Shown in pieces: positions 53,324 to 61,507 of a DNA stretch of 64,000 nucleotides; within the stretch, counting starts at the first letter, position 1; the number at the start of each line of letters is the position of its first letter. Below the pieces are notes generated by a model. The model did not search any database and was not told the DNA's origin. It saw only the letters and a program-made list of their open reading frames with translations. The position numbers and the translations under genes are program-made. Origin of the DNA: Synergistaceae bacterium (GTDB lineage: Bacteria; Synergistota; Synergistia; Synergistales; Aminobacteriaceae); the NCBI GenBank assembly GCA_017439345.1, contig JAFSJJ010000016.1:1-64000 (forward strand). The letters are read 5' to 3'.

Positions 53324-55509
53324 GTTACAAACAGCCTACACCGCCCGTCCTGCCTCATAAGAGCAATAAGACAAAGCAGAGGGTATTACTCAAGTCAGAA
53401 TTAAATTTTTTAGAGAGATTACAGCAGACTGACTTCAGTTTTATATATAAATATATCGGTCCTGTAATATTTTTATTAACTGCTGGAGTCTTGATAGTCC
53501 TTGCTCAATGGTCGGTCTTAACTCGCAGGGGAGACAGTTTTACAATAGGCAAGGCAGCTCCTGAGACTTATAGAGTTATATCGCACATGAGATATGATGA
53601 TCAGGCTTCGGCGGAAAAATTGCGCTCAATGGTCAGAGAAAGCATTGTCGGTGTAACAGTCCGTGATGTGTCTGCAAAGTCAAGATTACAGAGAAGGCTT
53701 GAGGCATTGAGAGACATAAAAGATGCTGTCAGCGCAAAGAATTCTGTTTATTTATCATATTTGCCGGATGCTTTGTTAAATGCCATTTACAGACTCAAAA
53801 CTGAAGACAGGGCAAGACTCGTAAATCTCGCTTATCACGCAGGCAGCGCATTTATTGACAGGTTAGAGTCCGAGAAGGTCTACAGGGGAAATAATGCCTT
53901 AATAACAGAAATTTTGTGGCAGGAGATAAACAAAGCCGTTAAATCAGTGAGCGACGCTAATTTTATTTACCAGATATTAGCAGGACTAGGCAATTTAAAT
54001 TTCAGATTTGATGAAGACTTGACGGAACTTGCAAGACAATCCGCAGTCGATGATGTTCCGGTTCTAGACAGAAGGCTTGAGCCGGGAGACGTTATAGTCA
54101 ATCGCGGTGAAATAGTAACTGAACAGACAGCTATGTTATTACGGCTTCAGGGCTACACTGAGGACGTTTTCCCGTTTTATCAGTTATGTGCAGTGTTTAT
54201 ATGTGTCCTTGCTCTTCCGTTCTGGCTTGATATTCTCAAACGAGGTGCAGGCGAACATAAACCGTCATGGATCTGCGCAGTGTTCATAATAGTAACGTCA
54301 TGGATTTGCGAGTCAATTGCTTCAATGGCAGGCATTAACGGGGCGGGGACTTTAACGGCAATAACAGCTTCGTTCTTGTGTATTTCTGATTATATGGCGT
54401 TCTATATTGCACTAATTGCGACACTCTCAGGAATATTTATCATAGCAGGACTCACTGTGTCGAATTTAATTCTGCTCGCTTCAATGGCTGTATTTGCTGC
54501 TACTGTAAGTTTTTATCTTATGAGAAATCTAGAGTCAAGACGGCAGGTCTACAAGCGGGTATTTATTACAGCGTTTATAATGCTCATTCTACGTATGATA
54601 ATGCGTTATATTCAGGGGCCTCCGCTGGTTCAGGATAACTTCAGGCTCTTTATCCCTTTAGGAGAGTTCTGGCAGGAGTCAATTTCTTTCTTTGTGTTCG
54701 AAGTCTTCAACACGCATATAATTATACTCATGCTGCCATTCTTTGAAGATTACTTAGGAACGCTTTCGATATTAACCCTTCGTGAAGTCAGCTACCCTTC
54801 AAGCCCGTTGTTAAGAGACATGCAGAGGAACGCCCCCGGTACTTATCAGCATTGCTTGACAATAGCGACCCTAATCGAAGCAGTAGGCATAGAGTTAGGC
54901 ATGGACGTTAATTTACTCAGGGCAGGAGCATATTATCATGATATAGGCAAGCTCAGGAAGCCCCATTTCTTTGTCGAGAATCAAGGCGGAGGAGTCAATG
55001 CTCATGACGAAATGTCCCCGGAGTTAAGCTCAATGACTATAATCTCTCACGTAAGAGACGGCCTCGAACTTGCATGGGAAGCCAAATTACCCAAGAGAAT
55101 ACGGGATTTCATAAGCGAACATCACGGAACTACATGCACCAGATATTTTTATAACAAGGCAGCAGCTATGAATAAAAAAGTTGAATGGAATGATTTCTGT
55201 TATCCAGGTCCTAAGCCCCAGTCAAGAGAGACAGCTTTATTAATGATCACGGATTCAGTTGAAGCAGCTGTCAGAGCCGCAAATATCAGGGAGCTTGAAG
55301 CAGATGATTCAAACAGGGTTCAGGGTAAATCGGCCAAGACCATAAGAAATATAGTTCAGCAGGTCATTCAAAGCAAAATGAATGAACACCAGTTCGATGA
55401 CGTAAATTTCACGATGAAAGATTTTGCACGTATAAGAGAGACGCTCATAAACGTTTTAATTTCCATGTATCACACCCGAAAAGTTAAGAAGATCGAGCGT
55501 AAGAATTAA
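53320..55509 (+). CDS. pgpH: Seven-transmembrane HD phosphohydrolase (PgpH-type c-di-AMP phosphodiesterase)
   Basis: 729 residues. One membrane segment at about 45-65, an extracytoplasmic 7TMR-HDED domain up to about 285, then seven membrane segments (about 285-500) and a cytoplasmic HD domain. HD motifs: GTYQHCLTIATLIEAVG and AGAYYHDIGKLRKPHF, with ISEHHGT and ITDSVEAAVRAAN further on. The family degrades c-di-AMP; that role is from family knowledge. It overlaps phoH by four bases. Confidence 0.92.
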   Translation: MSYKQPTPPVLPHKSNKTKQRVLLKSELNFLERLQQTDFSFIYKYIGPVIFLLTAGVLIVLAQWSVLTRRGDSFTIGKAAPETYRVISHMRYDDQASAEKLRSMVRESIVGVTVRDVSAKSRLQRRLEALRDIKDAVSAKNSVYLSYLPDALLNAIYRLKTEDRARLVNLAYHAGSAFIDRLESEKVYRGNNALITEILWQEINKAVKSVSDANFIYQILAGLGNLNFRFDEDLTELARQSAVDDVPVLDRRLEPGDVIVNRGEIVTEQTAMLLRLQGYTEDVFPFYQLCAVFICVLALPFWLDILKRGAGEHKPSWICAVFIIVTSWICESIASMAGINGAGTLTAITASFLCISDYMAFYIALIATLSGIFIIAGLTVSNLILLASMAVFAATVSFYLMRNLESRRQVYKRVFITAFIMLILRMIMRYIQGPPLVQDNFRLFIPLGEFWQESISFFVFEVFNTHIIILMLPFFEDYLGTLSILTLREVSYPSSPLLRDMQRNAPGTYQHCLTIATLIEAVGIELGMDVNLLRAGAYYHDIGKLRKPHFFVENQGGGVNAHDEMSPELSSMTIISHVRDGLELAWEAKLPKRIRDFISEHHGTTCTRYFYNKAAAMNKKVEWNDFCYPGPKPQSRETALLMITDSVEAAVRAANIRELEADDSNRVQGKSAKTIRNIVQQVIQSKMNEHQFDDVNFTMKDFARIRETLINVLISMYHTRKVKKIERKN

Positions 55510-55542
55510 TATTATTTATTCACGAAAGAGGTATATCAAATT

Positions 55543-56058
55543 TTGAAGTTATCTTTGCGCATTAATTTTGCAGATGATAATGATAATCAAGAAGAGTCAT
55601 GCAGTAATAATAATGACAGCGGTAATGATTTCAGGCGTTATAACTTTGACTCACTCGCAGAAGTCCTTGAAGGTGAATTGCTCAAGATTTACCCGGACTC
55701 GAAAAATTACGAGTTCGCAGAGATTTCGATTACATTCACTGACTCAGAAGGCATAAAAGAACTGAATAATAATTACAGGAATATAAACGAAGCTACTGAT
55801 GTGTTATCGTTCCCGTTACTCGATGACGAACCTGTAGGAATTCCCGAGCTTCCGGTATTGGCACTCGGCGATATAGTGATTTGTCCTGAAGAAGTAAAGC
55901 GTCTTCACGGTGAATTAAGTGAATCAGAAGGCTTGTGCTTAATGATTGCTCATTCGTTCCTGCATTTACTGGGCTTTGACCATGACACTGACGAGAAAGA
56001 AAATATCATGTTCAAGCGTCAGGACGAGATAAAAGCTAAACTGCTGGAGGTAATCTAG
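55543..56058 (+). CDS. ybeY: Endoribonuclease YbeY
   Basis: 171 residues from a TTG start with AAGAGG upstream. The catalytic zinc motif is HSFLHLLGFDHD (His-x3-His-x5-His). NNYRNINEATDVLSFPL and LGDIVICPEEVKR are typical. Residues 10-32 are a low-complexity Asp/Asn/Ser insert not usual in YbeY. It takes part in 16S rRNA processing and ribosome quality control. It lies 33 bases after pgpH and 3 bases before the CNNM gene. Confidence 0.93.
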   Translation: MKLSLRINFADDNDNQEESCSNNNDSGNDFRRYNFDSLAEVLEGELLKIYPDSKNYEFAEISITFTDSEGIKELNNNYRNINEATDVLSFPLLDDEPVGIPELPVLALGDIVICPEEVKRLHGELSESEGLCLMIAHSFLHLLGFDHDTDEKENIMFKRQDEIKAKLLEVI

Positions 56059-56061
56059 TTC

Positions 56062-57357
56062 ATGACCGGAACAATTTCAGGCTTGGCAGTCTTGATTATT
56101 CTCTCAGCATTTTTCAGCGGTGCGGAGACTTCGATAACTGCATCAGGCAAGGGCAAATTGCGAACTCTTCAGGAACAGGGCAGATATAAATTTCTGAACT
56201 CAACGTTTCAATGGCTGATAGATGACGCTCAAGAGGCTTTGACTGTGTGCTTAATCGCAAATAACGTTGTGAATATATCGGCAAGTGCATTAGCTTCAAG
56301 TGCAGTTCTTGAAATATTCGGTGCAGGTGCATTAGTTATAGTTGTTCCTGTTATGACTGTCTTGATAGTTATATTCGGTGAAATTCTGCCTAAGTCCGCT
56401 GCAATGATTTACTCTGAGAATGTATTGCTCTTTGCTGCGCCTATATTGAGAATCCTTGCGTTCTTGATAAGTCCTATAGCCTGGACAATGAAAAAATGTG
56501 TTACTGCGATTGGCTTTGTCCTGCATCTTGACTTAGGGACTCAACAGGTCTTTGTTACCCGTGATGAGATTGAACAGGTCGTAAAAATTGCAACTGAGTC
56601 AGGAGCTCTTGAGGCAAATGAACGGCGCATGATTGACGGAATAATTGACTTTGACGAGACTAAAGTTCATGAGATCATGATCCCCCGAACTGACATGATA
56701 GCTCTTGAAGCAGATGATACACTCGGAGAAGCTGTGAAGTTATTCATTGATGAAGGACATTCACGCATTCCCGTTTATGAAGAGAGTCCTGATAATATAA
56801 TAGGCATCCTGTATGTGAAAGATACTTTAAAGAATTTGCTTGACTCTGATTTAAGCTGCGAAGTAAGGACTCTGCTGCGAAAGCCCATATTTGTACCTGA
56901 GACGATAAAGACATCAGAAGTCCTTGAAGCAATGAGGCGCGAACATATTCACATCGCTATTATAGTCGACGAATACGGCGGAGTTGCAGGTCTCGTAACT
57001 ATGGAAGATATTCTTGAACAGATAGTAGGCGAGATCCAGGACGAATATGATCAAGAAGTCCCCGAAGTCCAGAAGATTGACGATAATACATACTCAGTGC
57101 AGGGCAGCATAAGTCTTGAAAACTTGAGTGAAGCTCTGGGCAGTGAATTTGAAAGCGAAGATGCAGAGAGTCTCGGCGGCTTAGTTCTTACTATGTCGGG
57201 AGGCTTTCCTGAAGAGGGCGAAGAGTTCGAGTACAAGCACTGGCTAATCAGAGTCGAAGCACTTGAAGAGCATAGAATAACGCTTTTGACTCTCAAGAAA
57301 ATAAATCCTGATAACAAGCTCGATGATAATAATAAAGAAGTAAATAATATAGTGTAA
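56062..57357 (+). CDS. CNNM/CorC-type transporter (hemolysin family: DUF21, CBS pair, CorC_HlyC domain)
   Basis: 431 residues. The DUF21 membrane domain (residues 1-about 180) begins with FSGAETSITASGKGKLRTLQ. Two CBS domains follow (VHEIMIPRTDMIALEADDTL, then RREHIHIAIIVDEYGGVAGL), and a CorC_HlyC domain at the end. Members move Mg2+ or Co2+ across the membrane. It is in the ybeY-era cluster. Confidence 0.92.
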   Translation: MTGTISGLAVLIILSAFFSGAETSITASGKGKLRTLQEQGRYKFLNSTFQWLIDDAQEALTVCLIANNVVNISASALASSAVLEIFGAGALVIVVPVMTVLIVIFGEILPKSAAMIYSENVLLFAAPILRILAFLISPIAWTMKKCVTAIGFVLHLDLGTQQVFVTRDEIEQVVKIATESGALEANERRMIDGIIDFDETKVHEIMIPRTDMIALEADDTLGEAVKLFIDEGHSRIPVYEESPDNIIGILYVKDTLKNLLDSDLSCEVRTLLRKPIFVPETIKTSEVLEAMRREHIHIAIIVDEYGGVAGLVTMEDILEQIVGEIQDEYDQEVPEVQKIDDNTYSVQGSISLENLSEALGSEFESEDAESLGGLVLTMSGGFPEEGEEFEYKHWLIRVEALEEHRITLLTLKKINPDNKLDDNNKEVNNIV

Positions 57358-57406
57358 AATATTTCGCGTTACCCAAAAATTTTTTAAGGCAGGTTAAATA
57401 CATTCA

Positions 57407-57847
57407 ATGTCAGCAAAAGAGAACTGGCCTTCAGAAAAAATTACTCCTGAAGACTTACTGAATAAAGCCCGTGAAGCTGCAAAGAGAGCTTATGTCCCGT
57501 ATTCGCGCTTTCATGTCGGAGCAGCAATGTTATTCGCAGATGATGAGATAATTCAATCTTGCAACGTAGAGAACGCCTCGTACGGTGTAACTATATGTGC
57601 AGAACGTGCAGGAGTCGTTATCATGGTATCTCAGGGCAAACGCAATCCCCTTGCAGTAGCCGTAGCAGGTTCGCATGAAGACAGAGATGATTATTTGAAG
57701 GTGTCATGTCCTCCGTGCGGTGCATGTCGTCAGGCTCTCATGGAATTTAATACGAATATGCTTGTTGTGTTAGCTTCAAAAGACGGCGCGAAGATTTACG
57801 AGTTAAAGAAATTGCTGCCTCATAATTTCACTCTTGACCCGGATTAA
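57407..57847 (+). CDS. cdd: Cytidine deaminase
   Basis: 146 residues. VENASYGVTICAERAGVVIMV carries the catalytic Glu and first Cys, and CPPCGACRQALMEF the two other zinc cysteines. YVPYSRFHVGAAML is the substrate-binding start. It salvages pyrimidines by deaminating cytidine to uridine. It lies 49 bases after the CNNM gene and 6 before era. Confidence 0.95.
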   Translation: MSAKENWPSEKITPEDLLNKAREAAKRAYVPYSRFHVGAAMLFADDEIIQSCNVENASYGVTICAERAGVVIMVSQGKRNPLAVAVAGSHEDRDDYLKVSCPPCGACRQALMEFNTNMLVVLASKDGAKIYELKKLLPHNFTLDPD

Positions 57848-57853
57848 TTTTTC

Positions 57854-58738
57854 ATGAAGTGCGGAATTGCTGCCATAACAGGCCGTCCGAACGTGGGCAA
57901 GTCATCGCTGATTAATGCACTGCTGAAGACCCATGCTGTGATAAGTTCGCCCAAGCCTCAGACTACGAGAAATTTAATACGGTGCATATATAATGATGAT
58001 AATGCTCAAATAATTTTCACTGATACGCCTGGATTCTTAAATCCTGATGATAAGGACAAGTTAAATACGTTCTTGAAAGATGAGATTCTGAACGCCCTTG
58101 ATGAGTGTGATTTAGTATTATGGCTTATTGATTCGGGAGTGCGCAAATTGACTCCTGAAGATTATCAGACAGCGGAGTTAATAAAGTCATATCCTGTAAT
58201 TCTTGCGGCTAACAAGTGCGATAAATATAATTCTGACTATGCATTGAGTCTCTATGAAAAAATTTGTCCGTGCGTTGCAAAAATTTCTGTCTCAGCGAGA
58301 AATAAAACCGGTCTTGACGAGTTAATAAAGCTCATCACGAAATATTTACCAGAAGGCGAGCCTGTTTATGACCCTGAAATTTTGATGGACACGACCGAAA
58401 AATTCATGGCAGGTGAAATTATCCGCGAGAAAGTATTATTATTCTTAAGAGATGAAGTTCCTCACTGTGTCGCAATAGAAATTGACGAGTACAAGAGTCC
58501 CGAAGAGTACCCGGACAGGAAAAAATTATATATTAGAGCTTCGTTAATCACAGAGACTGAAGGCCAGAAGAAAATATTAATAGGCTCAGGAGGCAGCATG
58601 ATTAAGAAGATCGGAGCCTCAGCGCGTCAGGCAATAGAACAGGCTACAGGTCTCCCCGTGTATCTTGATTTGTGGGCTAAAGTCATTCCGGGCTGGAGAA
58701 AGAATAATCTTGCGTTAAAGCGTTTGGGTTACTCGTGA
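57854..58738 (+). CDS. era: GTPase Era
   Basis: 294 residues. GRPNVGKSSLINALL, FTDTPGFLNPDDKDKL and AANKCDKY are G1, G3 and G4. The KH domain motif is ILIGSGGSMIKKIGASARQA. It binds the 3' end of 16S rRNA in 30S assembly. It is the last gene of the phoH cluster; right after it begins the poly-C promoter region. Confidence 0.95.
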   Translation: MKCGIAAITGRPNVGKSSLINALLKTHAVISSPKPQTTRNLIRCIYNDDNAQIIFTDTPGFLNPDDKDKLNTFLKDEILNALDECDLVLWLIDSGVRKLTPEDYQTAELIKSYPVILAANKCDKYNSDYALSLYEKICPCVAKISVSARNKTGLDELIKLITKYLPEGEPVYDPEILMDTTEKFMAGEIIREKVLLFLRDEVPHCVAIEIDEYKSPEEYPDRKKLYIRASLITETEGQKKILIGSGGSMIKKIGASARQAIEQATGLPVYLDLWAKVIPGWRKNNLALKRLGYS

Positions 58739-58739
58739 T

Positions 58740-58770
58740 TTGATCCCCCCCCCCCCGTTTCTGATAGAAT
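58740..58770 (+). promoter_or_regulatory. Putative promoter with a poly-C spacer, upstream of the GTPase pair
   Basis: TTGATC (58740-58745) as -35 and TAGAAT (58765-58770) as -10 are separated by 19 bases, eleven of them C. A change of the C run by one or two bases would change spacing around the 17-base optimum. The boxes match the consensus only partly. Confidence 0.45.
58745..58756. repeat. Homopolymer run of twelve C
   Basis: Twelve consecutive C between era and the first GTPase, the longest G/C run in the window. Confidence 0.9.
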
Positions 58771-58813
58771 TACTGAGTTTTATTTATTTTATTCATAACA
58801 GGGGGCATAGCAG

Positions 58814-59807
58814 TTGCAGGAACACGAGCAGGATATTTTTCAGGAACTCAACGAAAGTTTTCAGAATCTTAATATTCCCGAGAGTCAAAAGCGAATAGTC
58901 TACGAAAATTTATTAAGACTCCAGAAGCAGAAAATCAATATCATGATAACCGGAGCGACAGGCAGCGGCAAAAGTTCGACGATAAACGCAATGTTCAGGC
59001 ATGAAGTTGCAAAAGTCGGCGTAGGCGTTGATCCTGAAACTATGGACATCAAGCAATATAATTTTCAAAATATGATTCTCTGGGACAGTCCCGGACTCGG
59101 AGACGGCAGAGAAGCAGATACCAGGCACGCTAAAAATATTATTACCAAGCTCAACGAACGGGACGCAGAAGGCAATGCTCTTATTGATTTAGTGCTTGTT
59201 ATTCTCGATGGAGGCACGCGGGACTTGGGAACATCATATGAATTAATCAATTCCGTAATAATTCCGAACTTGGGCGGTAACAAAGAACAGCGCATACTCG
59301 TAGCTATAAACCAGTGCGATATGGCAATGAAGGGCAAGCATTGGGACGGCGTGAATAACAAACCTGATGAAGTTCTCACGAAATTTCTTGACGAGAAGGC
59401 AGAGTCCAGTCAGGCGCAGAATAAAAGAAGGCACAGGAGTCGACGTTCAGCCGGTGTACTACTCGGCAGGCTACAAGGACGAATACGAACAGCAGAACCC
59501 CTATAACCTGAGCAAGTTATTATATCTCATCATTCAGCACACTCCTAAAAAGAAAAGACTTGTATATGCTCAGAATATTTCACGTGATGCCGAAGTCTGG
59601 AAGGATAACGATGATCTCAAGAATTACGGCGAAGAGATAAGAAAATCTTTCATTGATACTGTTGTTGACTGTGCATCAGAAGGAGCTGACATAGGCGGCG
59701 AACTCGGAAGCATATTTGGTAAAGCCGGTGAAGCTGTCGGGAAAGCTGCGGGTGCTGTTGTTGGTACTGTTGTGGGTGTTGTGAAAGCCATTTTCAGCTG
59801 GTTGTAA
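58814..59807 (+). pseudogene. Immunity-like/MMR_HSR1-type GTPase with glycine-zipper tail, interrupted by one frameshift
   Basis: A TTG start with a GGGGG site. The G domain has GATGSGKSSTINAMF (G1), LWDSPGLGDG (G3) and AINQCDMAM (G4 variant). After about residue 198 one extra C (near 59406-59408) moves the frame. Without it the protein continues RRRIKEGTGVDVQPVYYSAG and so on to 59807, for about 330 residues. The alignment with the next gene (RRRVREAAGINIIRPVCYSG-like) supports this. The tail GADIGGELGSIFGKAGEAVG, then GAVVGTVVGVV is a glycine-zipper hydrophobic helix that could insert in membranes. Its paralogue downstream lacks the tail. The indel is not in a long homopolymer, so it may be a real mutation. 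Confidence 0.75.
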
Positions 59808-59810
59808 GTC

Positions 59811-60494
59811 ATGATTTCTCTTGCGGACTACAGGGAACGGGACATTTACCGCAAACTTGATGTTATGGGAGCCTGGCCTCTTGACGTAATGCTCTTAGGA
59901 GGAACGGGCTCCGGGAAATCTACGACACTTAACAGCATACTTCAGAAAAAAGCTGCAAAGGTCGGCGAAAGTTACGAACCTGAGACAATGCAAATTTCAG
60001 ATCATAAACTCAATCGCTTATTAAGGCTCTGGGACACTCCTGGACTGGGAGACAGCGTTGACAGGGACAAGGAACACTCACGTAATATAATTGACAAACT
60101 TCACGCAGCGTTTGACAAGAAAGGCACTAAATACGGGCTTATTGATTTAGTTCTTGTTATCGTTGACGGCAGCTCTAGAGACATGGGAACGACTTACGAA
60201 CTTTTGAGCCGTGTAATAGTTCCTAATATCGACAAGAGCAGAATACTCACAGCAATTAATCAGGCAGATATGGCAATGAGCGGCAGACACTGGGATGACT
60301 TCAGCAACTCGCCGGACAGAGAATTAACAGCATTCCTGAATGATAAGGCAGACTCAATTCAGCGCAGAGTCAGAGAGGCAGCCGGGATAAATATAATACG
60401 TCCTGTGTGTTATTCCGGTGAAAAGAACTGGAACATAACGCAGTTACTAGATCTAATAATCGATAATATACCTTCTAAGCTCAGAGTAATATAA
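59811..60494 (+). CDS. Second GTPase of the same family, without tail
   Basis: 227 residues, starting 3 bases after the first GTPase. Motifs: LGGTGSGKSTTLNSILQKKA (G1), LWDTPGLGDSV (G3), NQADMAM (G4 variant). The C-terminal INIIRPVCYSGEKNW then QLLDLIIDNIP is collinear with the first protein. Such GTPases (YfjP/IRG-like) often act in pairs on membranes. The role here is unknown. It was probably made by duplication with the tail lost or gained. Confidence 0.8.
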   Translation: MISLADYRERDIYRKLDVMGAWPLDVMLLGGTGSGKSTTLNSILQKKAAKVGESYEPETMQISDHKLNRLLRLWDTPGLGDSVDRDKEHSRNIIDKLHAAFDKKGTKYGLIDLVLVIVDGSSRDMGTTYELLSRVIVPNIDKSRILTAINQADMAMSGRHWDDFSNSPDRELTAFLNDKADSIQRRVREAAGINIIRPVCYSGEKNWNITQLLDLIIDNIPSKLRVI

Positions 60495-60499
60495 TCATA

Positions 60500-60554
60500 A
60501 AACAAAAGCTCCCGGCCTTGTGAATTGATTTACTTAAACCGGAAGCTCTTGTTT
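60500..60554. terminator. Long hairpin between convergent transcripts
   Basis: AAACAAAAGCTCCCGG (60500-60515) pairs with CCGGAAGCTCTTGTTT (60539-60554) with two mismatches. A-rich and T-rich flanks allow it to end the GTPase transcript and, on the other strand, the response-regulator gene. Confidence 0.7.
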
Positions 60555-60597
60555 GAGAAAGGAGTGTTTTGTAATGATGAGAGCAGTTTTTCAAGTG

Positions 60598-61476
60598 TTA
60601 CCGTTTCATTCTGAAAAATTCGTCTATGCTGTCAAGAATATCTTTCGGAAGCATCGTCTTCAATAAATACTTCTCAGGCTTGAATCTCAACACTTCCATG
60701 ATACTGCGCTTATCGCCTTTTGCTGTCAGGAACATAACAGGAATATTTGACGAGTTAGGGTCAGAGCGAATCATCTCAAGGACTTTAGGGCCGTTGATAA
60801 TTGGCATCTCGAAATCTAATAATATCAAGTCAACGTGATTCTTTGCAAGAATAGTTATCGCGTTCATTCCTGAGTTTGCAACGAGAATTTTATAGTGCGA
60901 TGACAATAAGCTCTTCATACTCCGTAGTGCCGTTGCGTCATCATCAACTATTAATATGCTCTTGAACTCCTTGAGCTTATCGACTGCCTCGCCTTCTTTC
61001 TGGAGACGCTTTATTAACTCCTGAAGGTCAACGGGACGAGTGTACATCTCTGCAATGTAATCTGACTTCTTCTTGCCGATAACGGTGTCAAGTTCTTCCT
61101 GAGTGCCTATGACAAAGAATCTGATTCCCCTGTCTTCAACAAGATCGCGAATGTAGCCTAATACGTCAATCATCAAGTTGTCTTCGCCCTGAAGATATAA
61201 AATAAATATTCGGGGAATGTCGTCCTTCTTCTCTGATGAGCCTCCTGAAGACCCGCCAGACTCCGAGCCTTCTTCGCCCTCTTGAGTTAACAGAGCAGCA
61301 ACTTCGGGATCGATAGCTCCTTCTTCGTCTTTAGAGTTATCCTCCTTGAGAAAGTTAGATATTGCCGTAACGTCAGGTTTTACAGTCAGAACTTTGAAAT
61401 CTTGAGCCTTCAGGTGATTGATTATACCTTCTGAGATAAAGCTCACTTTTTCTGTGATAAATAATACTTTGCTCAT
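60598..61476 (-). CDS. Response regulator with degenerate N-terminal receiver-like domain
   Basis: 292 residues. The C-terminal REC domain (about 172-290) has SILIVDDDATALRSMKSL, the phosphorylation Asp in LILLDFEMPIINGP (about 222), FLTAKGDK and KYLLKTMLP. The first about 150 residues have a REC-like alternating pattern but no Asp triad, and are split by a Gly/Ser/Glu-rich insert (about 60-85). There is no DNA-binding output domain. It probably receives phosphate from the kinase encoded 31 bases upstream. Confidence 0.87.
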   Translation of the reverse strand: MSKVLFITEKVSFISEGIINHLKAQDFKVLTVKPDVTAISNFLKEDNSKDEEGAIDPEVAALLTQEGEEGSESGGSSGGSSEKKDDIPRIFILYLQGEDNLMIDVLGYIRDLVEDRGIRFFVIGTQEELDTVIGKKKSDYIAEMYTRPVDLQELIKRLQKEGEAVDKLKEFKSILIVDDDATALRSMKSLLSSHYKILVANSGMNAITILAKNHVDLILLDFEMPIINGPKVLEMIRSDPNSSNIPVMFLTAKGDKRSIMEVLRFKPEKYLLKTMLPKDILDSIDEFFRMKR

Positions 61477-61507
61477 TAATTCTCAGCCTTTCTTGAACTT
61501 AAAAATT

